From positions 682,001 through 746,000 of the forward strand of contig NZ_CP134196.1 in assembly GCF_031585635.1 (NCBI RefSeq): a stretch of 64,000 nt of DNA, given 5' to 3'. The position numbers and the translations under genes are program-made. Source of the DNA: Paraburkholderia sp. FT54. GTDB lineage: Bacteria; Pseudomonadota; Gammaproteobacteria; Burkholderiales; Burkholderiaceae. Below, in pieces: positions 35,892 to 43,622 of the stretch. The stretch's first letter is position 1. Every line of letters starts with the position of its first letter. The notes beneath the pieces were generated by a model that made no database searches, was not told the origin of the DNA, and worked only from the letters and a program-made list of their open reading frames with translations.

Positions 35892-37271
35892 ATGCTCGAA
35901 TCCAGCGCCCGTCTGACCGGCCTTCTTTGCGGCACGCAGCCGATGAACGACATCTGGGCGCCGCGTGCCACGCTGCAACGGATGCTCGACGTGGAAGCGG
36001 CGCTCGCGCGCGCTTCGGCCGAGCATCGCGTGATTCCGCGGACGGCGGTCGCCGCGATCGAAGCGGCGTGTCAGGCCGACCAGCTCGATGCCGACGCGCT
36101 CGCACGCGACGCCGCGCTCGGCGGCAATCTCGCGATTCCGCTCGTCAAGCAACTCACCGCGCGCGTCAAGGCGGCCGACGCCGAAGCGTCGAAATACGTG
36201 CATTGGGGCGCCACGAGCCAGGACATCATCGACACGGCGACGGTGCTGCAATTGCGCGACAGCTTCGATCTGCTCGACAGCAGCCTGCAATCCACCTGCG
36301 ACACCGTGGCAAAGCTCGCGGCCACGCATCGCGCTACACCGATGATCGGCCGCACCTGGTTGCAGCAGGCGCTGCCCATCACGCTCGGCCTGAAATTCGC
36401 GCAGTGGCTCGACGCGCTGCTGCGTCATCGCGAGCGGCTCGATGCGCTGCGCGCTCGCGTGCTGGTGCTGCAATTCGGCGGCGCGGCGGGCACGCTGGCG
36501 AGCCTGCGCGATGCCGCGCCGCAGGTCACGCAGTCGCTCGCAAAAGAACTCGGCCTCGCCGTGCCGACGCTGCCATGGCATACGCAGCGCGATCGCATTG
36601 CCGAAACGGCGTCGCTGTTCGGCATGCTGATCGGCACCTTCGGCAAGATCGCGCGCGACATCTCACTGCAGATGCAAACCGAAATCGACGAACTGGCCGA
36701 ACCGGCAGCGGCCGGCAAGGGTGGTTCGTCGACCATGCCGCACAAGCGCAATCCGGTCGGCTGCGCGGCGGTACTGACGGCTGCCACGCGTGCGCCGGGG
36801 CTTGTCGCCACGGTGTTCGCGGGCATGGTGCAGGAACACGAACGCGCGCTCGGCGGCTGGCAAGCCGAGTGGGATGCGCTGCCGGACCTCGCGCGCCTTG
36901 CGGGCGGCGCGCTTGCCAACATTGAACAGATCGCCGCGGGACTGAACGTGAACGTGCCGCGCCTCGCCGCCAATCTCGACGTCACGCATGGCCTGATTCT
37001 CGGCGAAGCGGTGATGCTCGCGCTCGGCGACAGCATCGGCCGGCTCGATGCGCATCATCTGGTGGAGCGCGCGTCGAAAGCCGCGATCCGCGACGGCCAG
37101 ACGCTGTTCGACGTGCTTGCCGCGGACCCGGCCGTTACCGCACATCTTCCGCTCGAGCGCCTGAAGCAACTGCTCGATCCGGCTCAATACGTCGGCCAGG
37201 CGCACGCATATGTGGACGCCGCGCTGGCACTTCACACCACGCGCTCGCAGCGCGACCATTCCAGGGAGTAA
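35892..37271 (+). CDS. pcaB: 3-carboxy-cis,cis-muconate cycloisomerase
   Basis: 459 residues of the fumarase/aspartase superfamily. The family signature GSSTMPHKRNP is present near residue 280, along with the HWGATSQDIIDTATVLQ segment near residues 99-115, which marks the PcaB/adenylosuccinate-lyase branch. It turns 3-carboxymuconate into 4-carboxymuconolactone. The gene lies in the pca operon between pcaJ and pcaD. Another ATG at 35943 could start a slightly shorter protein, but the N-terminus MLESSARLTG matches the family start. Confidence 0.94.
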   Translation: MLESSARLTGLLCGTQPMNDIWAPRATLQRMLDVEAALARASAEHRVIPRTAVAAIEAACQADQLDADALARDAALGGNLAIPLVKQLTARVKAADAEASKYVHWGATSQDIIDTATVLQLRDSFDLLDSSLQSTCDTVAKLAATHRATPMIGRTWLQQALPITLGLKFAQWLDALLRHRERLDALRARVLVLQFGGAAGTLASLRDAAPQVTQSLAKELGLAVPTLPWHTQRDRIAETASLFGMLIGTFGKIARDISLQMQTEIDELAEPAAAGKGGSSTMPHKRNPVGCAAVLTAATRAPGLVATVFAGMVQEHERALGGWQAEWDALPDLARLAGGALANIEQIAAGLNVNVPRLAANLDVTHGLILGEAVMLALGDSIGRLDAHHLVERASKAAIRDGQTLFDVLAADPAVTAHLPLERLKQLLDPAQYVGQAHAYVDAALALHTTRSQRDHSRE

Positions 37272-37276
37272 CCGGC

Positions 37277-38068
37277 ATGCCTTACGCCGCAGTCAACGGC
37301 ACCGAGCTTCATTACCGAATCGACGGCGACCGTCACGGCAACGCGCCGTGGATCGTGTTGTCGAATTCGCTCGGCACGGATCTGTCCATGTGGACGCCGC
37401 AAGTCACGGCGCTATCGAAACATTTTCGCGTGCTGCGCTACGACACGCGCGGCCATGGCCACTCGGAAGCGCCAAAAGGCCCGTACACCATCGAACAACT
37501 GACCGGCGACGTGCTCGGCCTGATGGACACGCTGAAGATCACCCGAGCGCATTTCTGCGGAATTTCCATGGGCGGTCTGACTGGCGTTGCACTGGCCGCG
37601 CGTCATGGCAACCGTTTCGAGCGAGTCGTGCTGTGCAACACGGCGGCGCGTATCGGTTCGCCGGAAGTGTGGGTGCCGCGCGCCGCGAAAGCACGCACCG
37701 AAGGCATGCCCGCGCTGGCCGCCGCCGTCCTGCCGCGCTGGTTCACGGCTGACTATATCGAGCGTGAGCCGGTGGTGCTGGCCATGATCCGCGACGTCTT
37801 CGTGCATACCGACAAGGAAGGCTACGCCTCGAACTGCGACGCCATCGACGCCGCCGACCTGCGTCCCGAAGCGCCGGGCATCAAGGTGCCGGCGCTGGTG
37901 ATCAGCGGCACGCACGATCTCGCCGCGACACCGGCGCAAGGCCGCGAACTGGCACAGGCAATTCCTGGCGCGCGTTATGTGGAACTGGACGCCTCGCACA
38001 TTTCCAACATCGAGAAAGCCGACGCTTTCACGAAGACTGTGATCGATTTCCTGACGGAGCAGAAATGA
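37277..38068 (+). CDS. pcaD: 3-oxoadipate enol-lactonase
   Basis: 263 residues with an alpha/beta hydrolase fold. The nucleophile is Ser97 in the GISMGG elbow, with the catalytic His in DASHISNIEKAD near residue 241 and the oxyanion loop near LSNSLGTDLSMW (28-39). It hydrolyses 3-oxoadipate enol-lactone to 3-oxoadipate. It starts five bases after pcaB and overlaps pcaC (ATGA), so translation is coupled. Confidence 0.94.
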   Translation: MPYAAVNGTELHYRIDGDRHGNAPWIVLSNSLGTDLSMWTPQVTALSKHFRVLRYDTRGHGHSEAPKGPYTIEQLTGDVLGLMDTLKITRAHFCGISMGGLTGVALAARHGNRFERVVLCNTAARIGSPEVWVPRAAKARTEGMPALAAAVLPRWFTADYIEREPVVLAMIRDVFVHTDKEGYASNCDAIDAADLRPEAPGIKVPALVISGTHDLAATPAQGRELAQAIPGARYVELDASHISNIEKADAFTKTVIDFLTEQK

Positions 38069-38457
38069 ACGACGAAGATCGCTATGAAGCCGGACTCGGT
38101 GTGCGCCGCGCGGTGTTGGGCAGTGCGCACGTCGACCGGTCGCTTGCGAACCGTACTGAGTTGACGGAAGAGTTTCAGAATTTCATCACGCGCTATGCAT
38201 GGGGTGAAATCTGGACGCGAGATGGCTTGCCGCGTCATACGCGCAGCCTGCTGACCATCGCCATGATGGTCGCGCTCAATCGCAGCGAAGAACTCGCACT
38301 GCATCTGCGCGCCGCGAAGAACAACGGCGTGACGCGTGAGCAGATCAAGGAAGTGCTGCTGCAAACCGCGATCTATTGTGGCGTGCCGGCGGCGAATTCG
38401 GCGTTTCACCTTGCGGATAAGCTGTTCCGCGAAGATGACGCGGCGGCGCAGCCCTAA
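38065..38457 (+). CDS. pcaC: 4-carboxymuconolactone decarboxylase
   Basis: 130 residues, the normal length of the stand-alone enzyme (not the PcaL fusion with PcaD). The all-helical CMD fold is seen in PRHTRSLLTIAMMVALN and REQIKEVLLQTAIYCGVPAA. It decarboxylates 4-carboxymuconolactone to 3-oxoadipate enol-lactone. It ends the pca operon, followed by a strong terminator. Confidence 0.94.
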   Translation: MNDEDRYEAGLGVRRAVLGSAHVDRSLANRTELTEEFQNFITRYAWGEIWTRDGLPRHTRSLLTIAMMVALNRSEELALHLRAAKNNGVTREQIKEVLLQTAIYCGVPAANSAFHLADKLFREDDAAAQP

Positions 38458-38480
38458 GCCACGCTGTCCAGGATGACGAA

Positions 38481-38512
38481 ACGCGCGCCGCCAACCCGGC
38501 GCGCGTTTTTTT
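38481..38512 (+). terminator. Intrinsic terminator of the pca operon
   Basis: ACGCGCGCCG at 38481-38490 pairs with CGGCGCGCGT at 38497-38506 and runs into seven T. It lies 24 bases after the pcaC stop and touches the 3' end of the convergent TetR gene. Confidence 0.88.
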
Positions 38513-39242
38513 ATGCGGCGCCGCGCTCGTGTTCGCGTTTGCTTTCACGCCGGTCCAGCGCCGCCGCCGTCCCCGCCACCGGCAAACCCGACCGCACCGC
38601 GCGCAACACCGTATCCTTGATCACCTCGCGCCAATGCGCGAGCGCCGCCTTGTCCATCATCGGCTCGCCGAGAAACGCGCCCAACGTGTACTGATTGGCG
38701 TTATAAAAATAGCCGAGCGATGCGATCATCAGATACACGTCGCGCGCTTTGACGTCGGCGCGAAACACCTGTTGCGCGTGGCCCGCGTCCAGTAATTTTT
38801 GCACCACCGAAATCGCGTAGCCGGAAATCTCCTTCAGCTTCGACGATTTCTTCGCGTGCTTGCCCTGGTGCAGATTCTCGCTTGAGAGAAGCGTGACGAA
38901 CTCGGGGTGATCGAGGTAATACTGCCAGACGAATTCGACCATCTGTTCGAGTCCATGCACCGGATCGGCCAAGTCGAGATCGAGCTTGCTTTCCGCCTCG
39001 TTGAATTGCGTGTAGATCGTCTCCAGAACTTCGACGAACAACTGTTCCTTGCTGCCGAAGTAGTAGTAGATCATGCGATCGTGCGAGCGCGCCGCCTTCG
39101 AAATACTCTCCACGCGCCCGCTCGCATAGCCCTGCTTGGCAAAGACCTTGATGGCCGCTTTGAGAAGTTTGGCGCGCGTGTCCTGCGCCTGTTTCGCACG
39201 GATGCCGGTAGCGCCCGGCTTGCGGGCGGCGGTGGGACTCAT
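38511..39242 (-). CDS. TetR family transcriptional regulator
   Basis: 243 residues. The N-terminal helix-turn-helix spans about residues 22-65 (AIKVFAKQGYASGRVESISK and RMIYYYFGSKEQLFVEVLE). The C-terminal ligand domain resembles TetR_C of RutR-like regulators (HPEFVTLLSSENLHQGKH). It is divergent from the hydroxynicotinate-reductase-like gene and is the only regulator gene within or beside that cluster. A perfect dyad at 39493-39510, just downstream of the predicted promoter, is a candidate operator. It is probably the cluster's repressor, with an effector derived from the pyridine substrate; this is inferred. Confidence 0.85.
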   Translation of the reverse strand: MSPTAARKPGATGIRAKQAQDTRAKLLKAAIKVFAKQGYASGRVESISKAARSHDRMIYYYFGSKEQLFVEVLETIYTQFNEAESKLDLDLADPVHGLEQMVEFVWQYYLDHPEFVTLLSSENLHQGKHAKKSSKLKEISGYAISVVQKLLDAGHAQQVFRADVKARDVYLMIASLGYFYNANQYTLGAFLGEPMMDKAALAHWREVIKDTVLRAVRSGLPVAGTAAALDRRESKREHERGAA

Positions 39243-39450
39243 GGCGGTCTCGGATCTCTTGTTAGCGTCGGGGTGAACGGCATGCGCCGCGGCCGGCGAG
39301 GCCCAGGCGCGCCTTCATCATACAACCCGCACGGACTGCCGCGGCATGCGCTGCGCGATGATTCACTTCGGCGTAGATTGAAGTGTGACTCGCGCGTCGA
39401 TAAAGCGGCAATGTGGCATTGCACCAATCACGCGCACGCCGGTAAATACG

Positions 39451-39479
39451 TTGCGCAGACTAAATTGATCGAGTAGATT
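39451..39479 (+). promoter_or_regulatory. Sigma-70-like promoter of the nicotinate-type cluster
   Basis: TTGCGC at 39451-39456 and TAGATT at 39474-39479 have the ideal 17-base spacing. Transcription would start near 39487, just before the dyad. The match is moderate. Confidence 0.45.
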
Positions 39480-39492
39480 TCTAACGAGTTTG

Positions 39493-39510
39493 GTGTAGCG
39501 GATACTACAC
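39493..39510. promoter_or_regulatory. Dyad GTGTAG-N6-CTACAC, candidate TetR operator
   Basis: Two perfect 6-bp arms with a 6-base spacer give an 18-bp dyad, a normal size for TetR operators. It lies immediately downstream of the predicted promoter, where a bound repressor would block transcription. Confidence 0.5.
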
Positions 39511-39627
39511 GAAAGGTGAGTGGCCGCAACATGAAAATCGGCAGATCACGCGAAAGTGCCTGAAAACAGGCACTATTCGTCAGCCGGAGCGGGACCGATT
39601 GTAATGTCGTCGTATGGGAACCCCACC

Positions 39628-41226
39628 ATGACAGAACATACGAAGGTCGATTTCGGTGCGGACAGCGTCGACGGCGAAACCGCCTCGACGCCGGGTCCCA
39701 CCGTGCTCGAGAAGGCGGCGCCGCGTAGTGAGCGGATGGCGTCGAACAAGATCGAATGCAATGCCTGCCCGGTGCTGTGCCAGATATCCGAAGGGCGCAC
39801 CGGCGCGTGCGATCGTTATGCGAATGCGGACGGGCGGCTGATTCGTGTCGATCCAGTGGTGTTCCTGTCGCGCGCGCCTTCAACTCCGACGCCCGAAGCG
39901 AACGCCGCGATCGAATTTGGCGCATCTCCTGAAGTACAGGACCCCGCTGCCGAACAGGCATTGTTCGTGACCGGCGTCGGCGCTTCCTCCACCTATCCCG
40001 ACTACAAGCCCGCGCCTTTCATCGTGGCCTCGAAGCTCGACGACGTCGACATGATCACTGTCGTCACGGAAGGCATCTTCAGCTATTGCAGTTTCAAGGT
40101 GAAGATCGACACCGACCGCTTCCTCGGGCCGGAGCAATCGAACGTGCGTTGTCACGGCGAGATCGTCGGCCATGTGACGACAGCCGAATACGGCTCGCAG
40201 ATGCTGAGTCTCGGCGGCGTGCATCATCTGACCGGCGGCAGCAAGAAAGAAGGTCGCGTGACGTGCGACATGATGCTCGCGCTCGGCAACAAGGAAGCGG
40301 TGGAGTTGAGCATCGACGGCGGCGCGAGTCTGGTGATTCGCGCGGGCGCGGCGCCGATCGTCGACGGCGTCGAGGAGCAGCGCATGCGCGTGGGCTGCGG
40401 GTCGGCCACCATCGGCATCTTTGCGAAGCAATGGTTCGGTCACGCGGACGAAGTAGTGGTCGTCGACGATCACATTACCGGCGTGCTCACCGAGCATCAG
40501 GCCGGGCGCTGCCTCGGCATGACACGCTCGGGTGTGAAGATTCGCGGACGCAAGTCGACGCCGGGCCGTTATTTCCAGGTGGCGAATCCGGGAACCGGCT
40601 GGGGCGGCACCGACATTCAGGACCCGCTCGCGATTGTCGAGGGCTTCGACCCCGCCGTCGCCAAGCCCGGCATGCGCTTGTTGATGGTGTCGACCACCGG
40701 CGAACACGCGCAGTGGTACGAACTGGATCACGATCTCGTGCCGCGCATCACAACGATGCCGGATGCGGTGCGCCGCACGGTCGAGCGGATTGGCGAGAAC
40801 TGCGAACCGTCGCTCGCCACGGTGCTGTTTCTCGGCGGCGCGGGCGGCAGCCTGCGAGCGGGCGCCACGGAGAATCCGGTGCTGCTCACGCGCGCGATCA
40901 AACAGAAGCTGGTCAACGTGACTTGCGGCGGCGCGCCGGCCTATGTGTGGCCGGGCGGCGGGATCACGGTCATGGTCGATGTCTCGCGCATGCCCGACCG
41001 TTCGTTCGGCACGGTGCCGACGCCCGCGATCGTCGCGCCGATCGAATTCACCATGACGTACGACGCGTATCGCGATCTCGGCGGTCATCTCGACGCGGTG
41101 CGGTCATTGGAGAGCGTGCTGGCGAACGGACCGGAGCATACGGAAGGCGCGCCGCTCGCCCGCCGTACGTTGGCGCGCAATCCCGACAATCCGTGGCCGC
41201 CCGCCATGCCGCCGATGCTCGGCTGA
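39628..41226 (+). CDS. hnr: 6-hydroxynicotinate reductase homologue (Fe-S flavoprotein)
   Basis: 532 residues from the ATG at 39628 (GGGAA nearby); ATG 39604 and GTG 39556 are in-frame alternatives. I recognise the 6-hydroxynicotinate reductase family known from Eubacterium barkeri, where the enzyme reduces 6-hydroxynicotinate to 1,4,5,6-tetrahydro-6-oxonicotinate with ferredoxin, and contains Fe-S clusters and covalently bound flavin. A cluster motif C-x2-C-x3-C-x9-C is visible at Cys44, 47, 51 and 61 (IECNACPVLC). Further Cys lie at 154, 175, 213, 257, 295, 392 and 433. Possible flavin-acceptor motifs are GSAT (Thr261) and AGAT (Thr414). It is the first gene of a long operon. Substrate is inferred from homology and the enamidase gene in the same run. 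Confidence 0.78.
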   Translation: MTEHTKVDFGADSVDGETASTPGPTVLEKAAPRSERMASNKIECNACPVLCQISEGRTGACDRYANADGRLIRVDPVVFLSRAPSTPTPEANAAIEFGASPEVQDPAAEQALFVTGVGASSTYPDYKPAPFIVASKLDDVDMITVVTEGIFSYCSFKVKIDTDRFLGPEQSNVRCHGEIVGHVTTAEYGSQMLSLGGVHHLTGGSKKEGRVTCDMMLALGNKEAVELSIDGGASLVIRAGAAPIVDGVEEQRMRVGCGSATIGIFAKQWFGHADEVVVVDDHITGVLTEHQAGRCLGMTRSGVKIRGRKSTPGRYFQVANPGTGWGGTDIQDPLAIVEGFDPAVAKPGMRLLMVSTTGEHAQWYELDHDLVPRITTMPDAVRRTVERIGENCEPSLATVLFLGGAGGSLRAGATENPVLLTRAIKQKLVNVTCGGAPAYVWPGGGITVMVDVSRMPDRSFGTVPTPAIVAPIEFTMTYDAYRDLGGHLDAVRSLESVLANGPEHTEGAPLARRTLARNPDNPWPPAMPPMLG

Positions 41227-41277
41227 CACGCGAAGAGCGCCACTGCAACTCACGAAAAAACGAACGCAACGGACACG

Positions 41278-42216
41278 ATGAACCCCACCCGCACCCGACT
41301 CGATGCGACCCGCTGGCACTGGCAGCACGGGCCGATCGATCTGATCCTCAACGCCGACGGCACGCCCCAGGCGGTGCAGGCCGCGTATGAGGCGTGCTGG
41401 GCGCGCTTTGTCGATGTGTTGCCGGAGTTGGTCGGTGAACTGAAGCGGCTTCGTCAACCCGTGCCGGCCGAAGCCGCGTTGAACGACACTGAATTGCAAG
41501 GCCCGGTTGCCCGCCGTATGTGGTTGGCCTGTCATCCGCACCGCGCGCGCTACATCACGCCGATGGCCGCGGTTGCGGGCAGCGTCGCCGACGAACTGAT
41601 CACCGCGTTCGCACGCAAAGGCATCTCGCGCGCCTTCATCAACAACGGCGGCGACATCGCGCTGTATCTGACCGAAGGGCGGCAATACCGCGTCGGCGTG
41701 TTCGCGGACCTGGCGTCGTTCTCAACCGTGCGGCTATCGCGCGATCAGGCGCTCGACGCCAATCTGACGCTCGATGCCAGTCTGCCGGTTCGTGGCATTG
41801 CGACGAGCGGCTGGCGTGGCCGCAGCTTCAGCCTCGGCATTGCCGACAGCGTCACCGTGCTCGCGCGCAACGCCGCCGCCGCCGACGCCGCCGCGACGAT
41901 GATCGCCAACGCCGTCGATCTGGATCATGCCGGTATTCTGCGGCGTCCGGCTTCGTCGTTGAAAGACGATAGTGACCTTGGCGATATGCTCGTCACCGTC
42001 GACGTGCCGTCCTTGCCGCAGCCACTGATCGATTTCGCGCTGGCGCGTGGTGTCGAAGCCGCGCAGCGTCTGCTCGAACAAGGCTTGATCGAAGGCGCCG
42101 CGCTATTCCTGCAAGGACGAGTGCGGGTCGCCGGCATTCGTGACACAAGCGGTCTGCTCTCGCAGAGCGCGCAAACTAGAACGGAGGCTCCGTGTTCGAA
42201 ATACGCCGCGTGCTGA
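41278..42216 (+). CDS. UPF0280/ApbE-like protein, candidate flavin transferase
   Basis: 312 residues. The family is marked by TPMAAVAGSVADE (94-106), INNGGDIALY (121-130) and IATSGWRGRSFSLGIAD (174-190). UPF0280 proteins share the fold of ApbE, which attaches FMN to Thr/Ser of target flavoproteins; the GGD and SLGIAD segments recall ApbE's metal and FAD-binding parts. Their own activity has not, to my knowledge, been shown. It lies 51 bases downstream of the reductase gene, whose E. barkeri homologue has covalent flavin, so a role in reductase maturation is a direct hypothesis. A GTG start of the next gene overlaps its 3' end. Confidence 0.75.
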   Translation: MNPTRTRLDATRWHWQHGPIDLILNADGTPQAVQAAYEACWARFVDVLPELVGELKRLRQPVPAEAALNDTELQGPVARRMWLACHPHRARYITPMAAVAGSVADELITAFARKGISRAFINNGGDIALYLTEGRQYRVGVFADLASFSTVRLSRDQALDANLTLDASLPVRGIATSGWRGRSFSLGIADSVTVLARNAAAADAAATMIANAVDLDHAGILRRPASSLKDDSDLGDMLVTVDVPSLPQPLIDFALARGVEAAQRLLEQGLIEGAALFLQGRVRVAGIRDTSGLLSQSAQTRTEAPCSKYAAC

Positions 42217-42782
42217 CGCACGTCGAAGATATCTTCCACGAGTTCGGCCCCGCGCCAACGCAGCCGCTCAGACGCGGCGCGATTGCCGCGGTGATGACGA
42301 ACCCGTTCGCCGGCCGCTACGAAGCGAAAATCGAGCACGCGATGGAGGCGCTCAAGCCCATCGGCTTCGATATGGCGCAACGGCTGCTGGCGGCGATGGC
42401 GGTGCCGCATACGTCGATCGAAAGTTACGGTAAAGGCGCGATTGTCGGCGCGCGCGGCGAACTGGAACACGGTGCGCTATGGCATGTGCCCGGCGGCTAC
42501 GCGATGCGTGAGTTGCTGGAGAAGAATGGGGTGCCCACCAACGCCATTGTGCCGTCCACCAAGAAGGTCGGCGCGCCGTCCACCGCGCTCGATGTGCCGC
42601 TCACGCACGTCAACGCGAGCTACGTGCGCAGCCATTTCGACGCGATCGAAGTGCGCGTGCCCGGCGCGCCCGCCGCGGACGAGCTGGTCTATATCCTCGT
42701 GATGAGCACCGGGCAGCGCGTGCATGCGCGCGTCGGCGGCCTCGCGAAAGAGGCGATCGTGGGCAAGGACGGTTTGCGCTGA
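42192..42782 (+). CDS. DUF1185 (amino acid synthesis family) protein, copy 1
   Basis: 196 residues from a GTG start with a strong GGAGG site, overlapping the end of the UPF0280 gene by 25 bases. It belongs to the DUF1185/AA_synth family, which has a solved fold but no established reaction. Conserved blocks: NPFAGRYEAK, ESYGKGAIVGARGELEH, VPSTKKVGAPSTALDVPLTH and RSHFDAIEVRV. It is paralogous to the next gene, sharing nearly all these blocks. Its place in the operon suggests an auxiliary step or cofactor role in heterocycle degradation; none can be specified. Confidence 0.8.
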   Translation: MFEIRRVLTHVEDIFHEFGPAPTQPLRRGAIAAVMTNPFAGRYEAKIEHAMEALKPIGFDMAQRLLAAMAVPHTSIESYGKGAIVGARGELEHGALWHVPGGYAMRELLEKNGVPTNAIVPSTKKVGAPSTALDVPLTHVNASYVRSHFDAIEVRVPGAPAADELVYILVMSTGQRVHARVGGLAKEAIVGKDGLR

Positions 42783-42855
42783 GCAGCGCCCGATTGGCGC
42801 ATCGCGCTGAAGCATGGAAACGAAGCAGAGCAGGCATCGAAACTCGGAGAGCGAA

Positions 42856-43440
42856 ATGGCAATCAAGCTTCGCAAGCTGGTCGTGCAGGTGGATGAAACA
42901 CGCATTGAAATGGGCCAGGCGGTCGAGCCGCCGGCGCGCCGCGCGGTCGCGATCGCGGTGATCGACAATCCGTATGCCGGCCGCTACGAGGCCAAACTCG
43001 ACGCGCTGATCGAAGCCGGCGAAGAGTTGGGCGCGCTGCTCGGCAACAAGTGTGTTCAAGCGCTGGGCATCGCGCCGGGCGAGGCGCAAAGCTATGGCAA
43101 GGCCGCCATCGTCGGCGAGGCGGGCGAACTGGAACATGCCGCGGCGATCCTGCATCCCAAGCTCGGCGCGCCGCTGCGGGTGGCGGTCGGGAAGGGCGCG
43201 GCGCTGGTGCCGTCGGCGAAGAAAATGGGCACGCTCGGCACCGCGATCGACGTGCCGCTCGGCCATAAAGACGCCGCGTTCGTGCGCAGTCATTTCGACG
43301 CGATCGAAGCGCGCGTGTCGGACGCGCCGCGCGCGAACGAGATCGTGGTGGCCGTCGCGGTGACGGCGTCCGGGCGGCCGCTGCCGCGCATTGGCGGCTT
43401 GCAGGTGAGTGAGATCAAAGGCGAAGACGGTTTGCGCTGA
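42856..43440 (+). CDS. DUF1185 (amino acid synthesis family) protein, copy 2
   Basis: 194 residues from the ATG at 42856 (CGGAGAGCGAA upstream); an in-frame ATG at 42814 would add 14 residues without a site. The blocks NPYAGRYEAK, SYGKAAIVGEAGELEH, VPSAKKMGTLGTAIDVPLGH and RSHFDAIEARV align with copy 1, so the pair arose by duplication. Both end in DGLR. Keeping two divergent copies side by side suggests a hetero-oligomer or two related substrates. Function unknown. Confidence 0.8.
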   Translation: MAIKLRKLVVQVDETRIEMGQAVEPPARRAVAIAVIDNPYAGRYEAKLDALIEAGEELGALLGNKCVQALGIAPGEAQSYGKAAIVGEAGELEHAAAILHPKLGAPLRVAVGKGAALVPSAKKMGTLGTAIDVPLGHKDAAFVRSHFDAIEARVSDAPRANEIVVAVAVTASGRPLPRIGGLQVSEIKGEDGLR

Positions 43441-43622
43441 GTTTTGTATGCAGCGATTTCGCCGGCGCTCCAAAGGACCTAAGGGACTTTCTTCGGGGCG
43501 TATTGTATTGTCCTGCCGTTGACGCGTGCGCGCATGGTGCCGCACGCGCTGCAATGTCTGCCGATCGCGTTGAATGCGCCCAAGCCGCGCATGCGCCGTT
43601 CAGCACACTGCCAAGGGTCGTG

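Larger units (their letters stand above)
39243..39627. other. Divergent control region of the nicotinate-type cluster
   Basis: About 360 bases without a supported gene. From the left: a GC-rich 5' stretch next to the TetR start, then an AT-richer part with a sigma-70-like promoter (39451-39479) and a dyad (39493-39510). The ribosome region before the next gene allows starts at 39604 or 39628. Confidence 0.55.

Noticed and set aside
41278..42216. Reading the UPF0280 protein as a thiamine biosynthesis protein (old ApbE annotation)
   Set aside because: ApbE proteins are now known as flavin transferases, and no thiamine gene is nearby.
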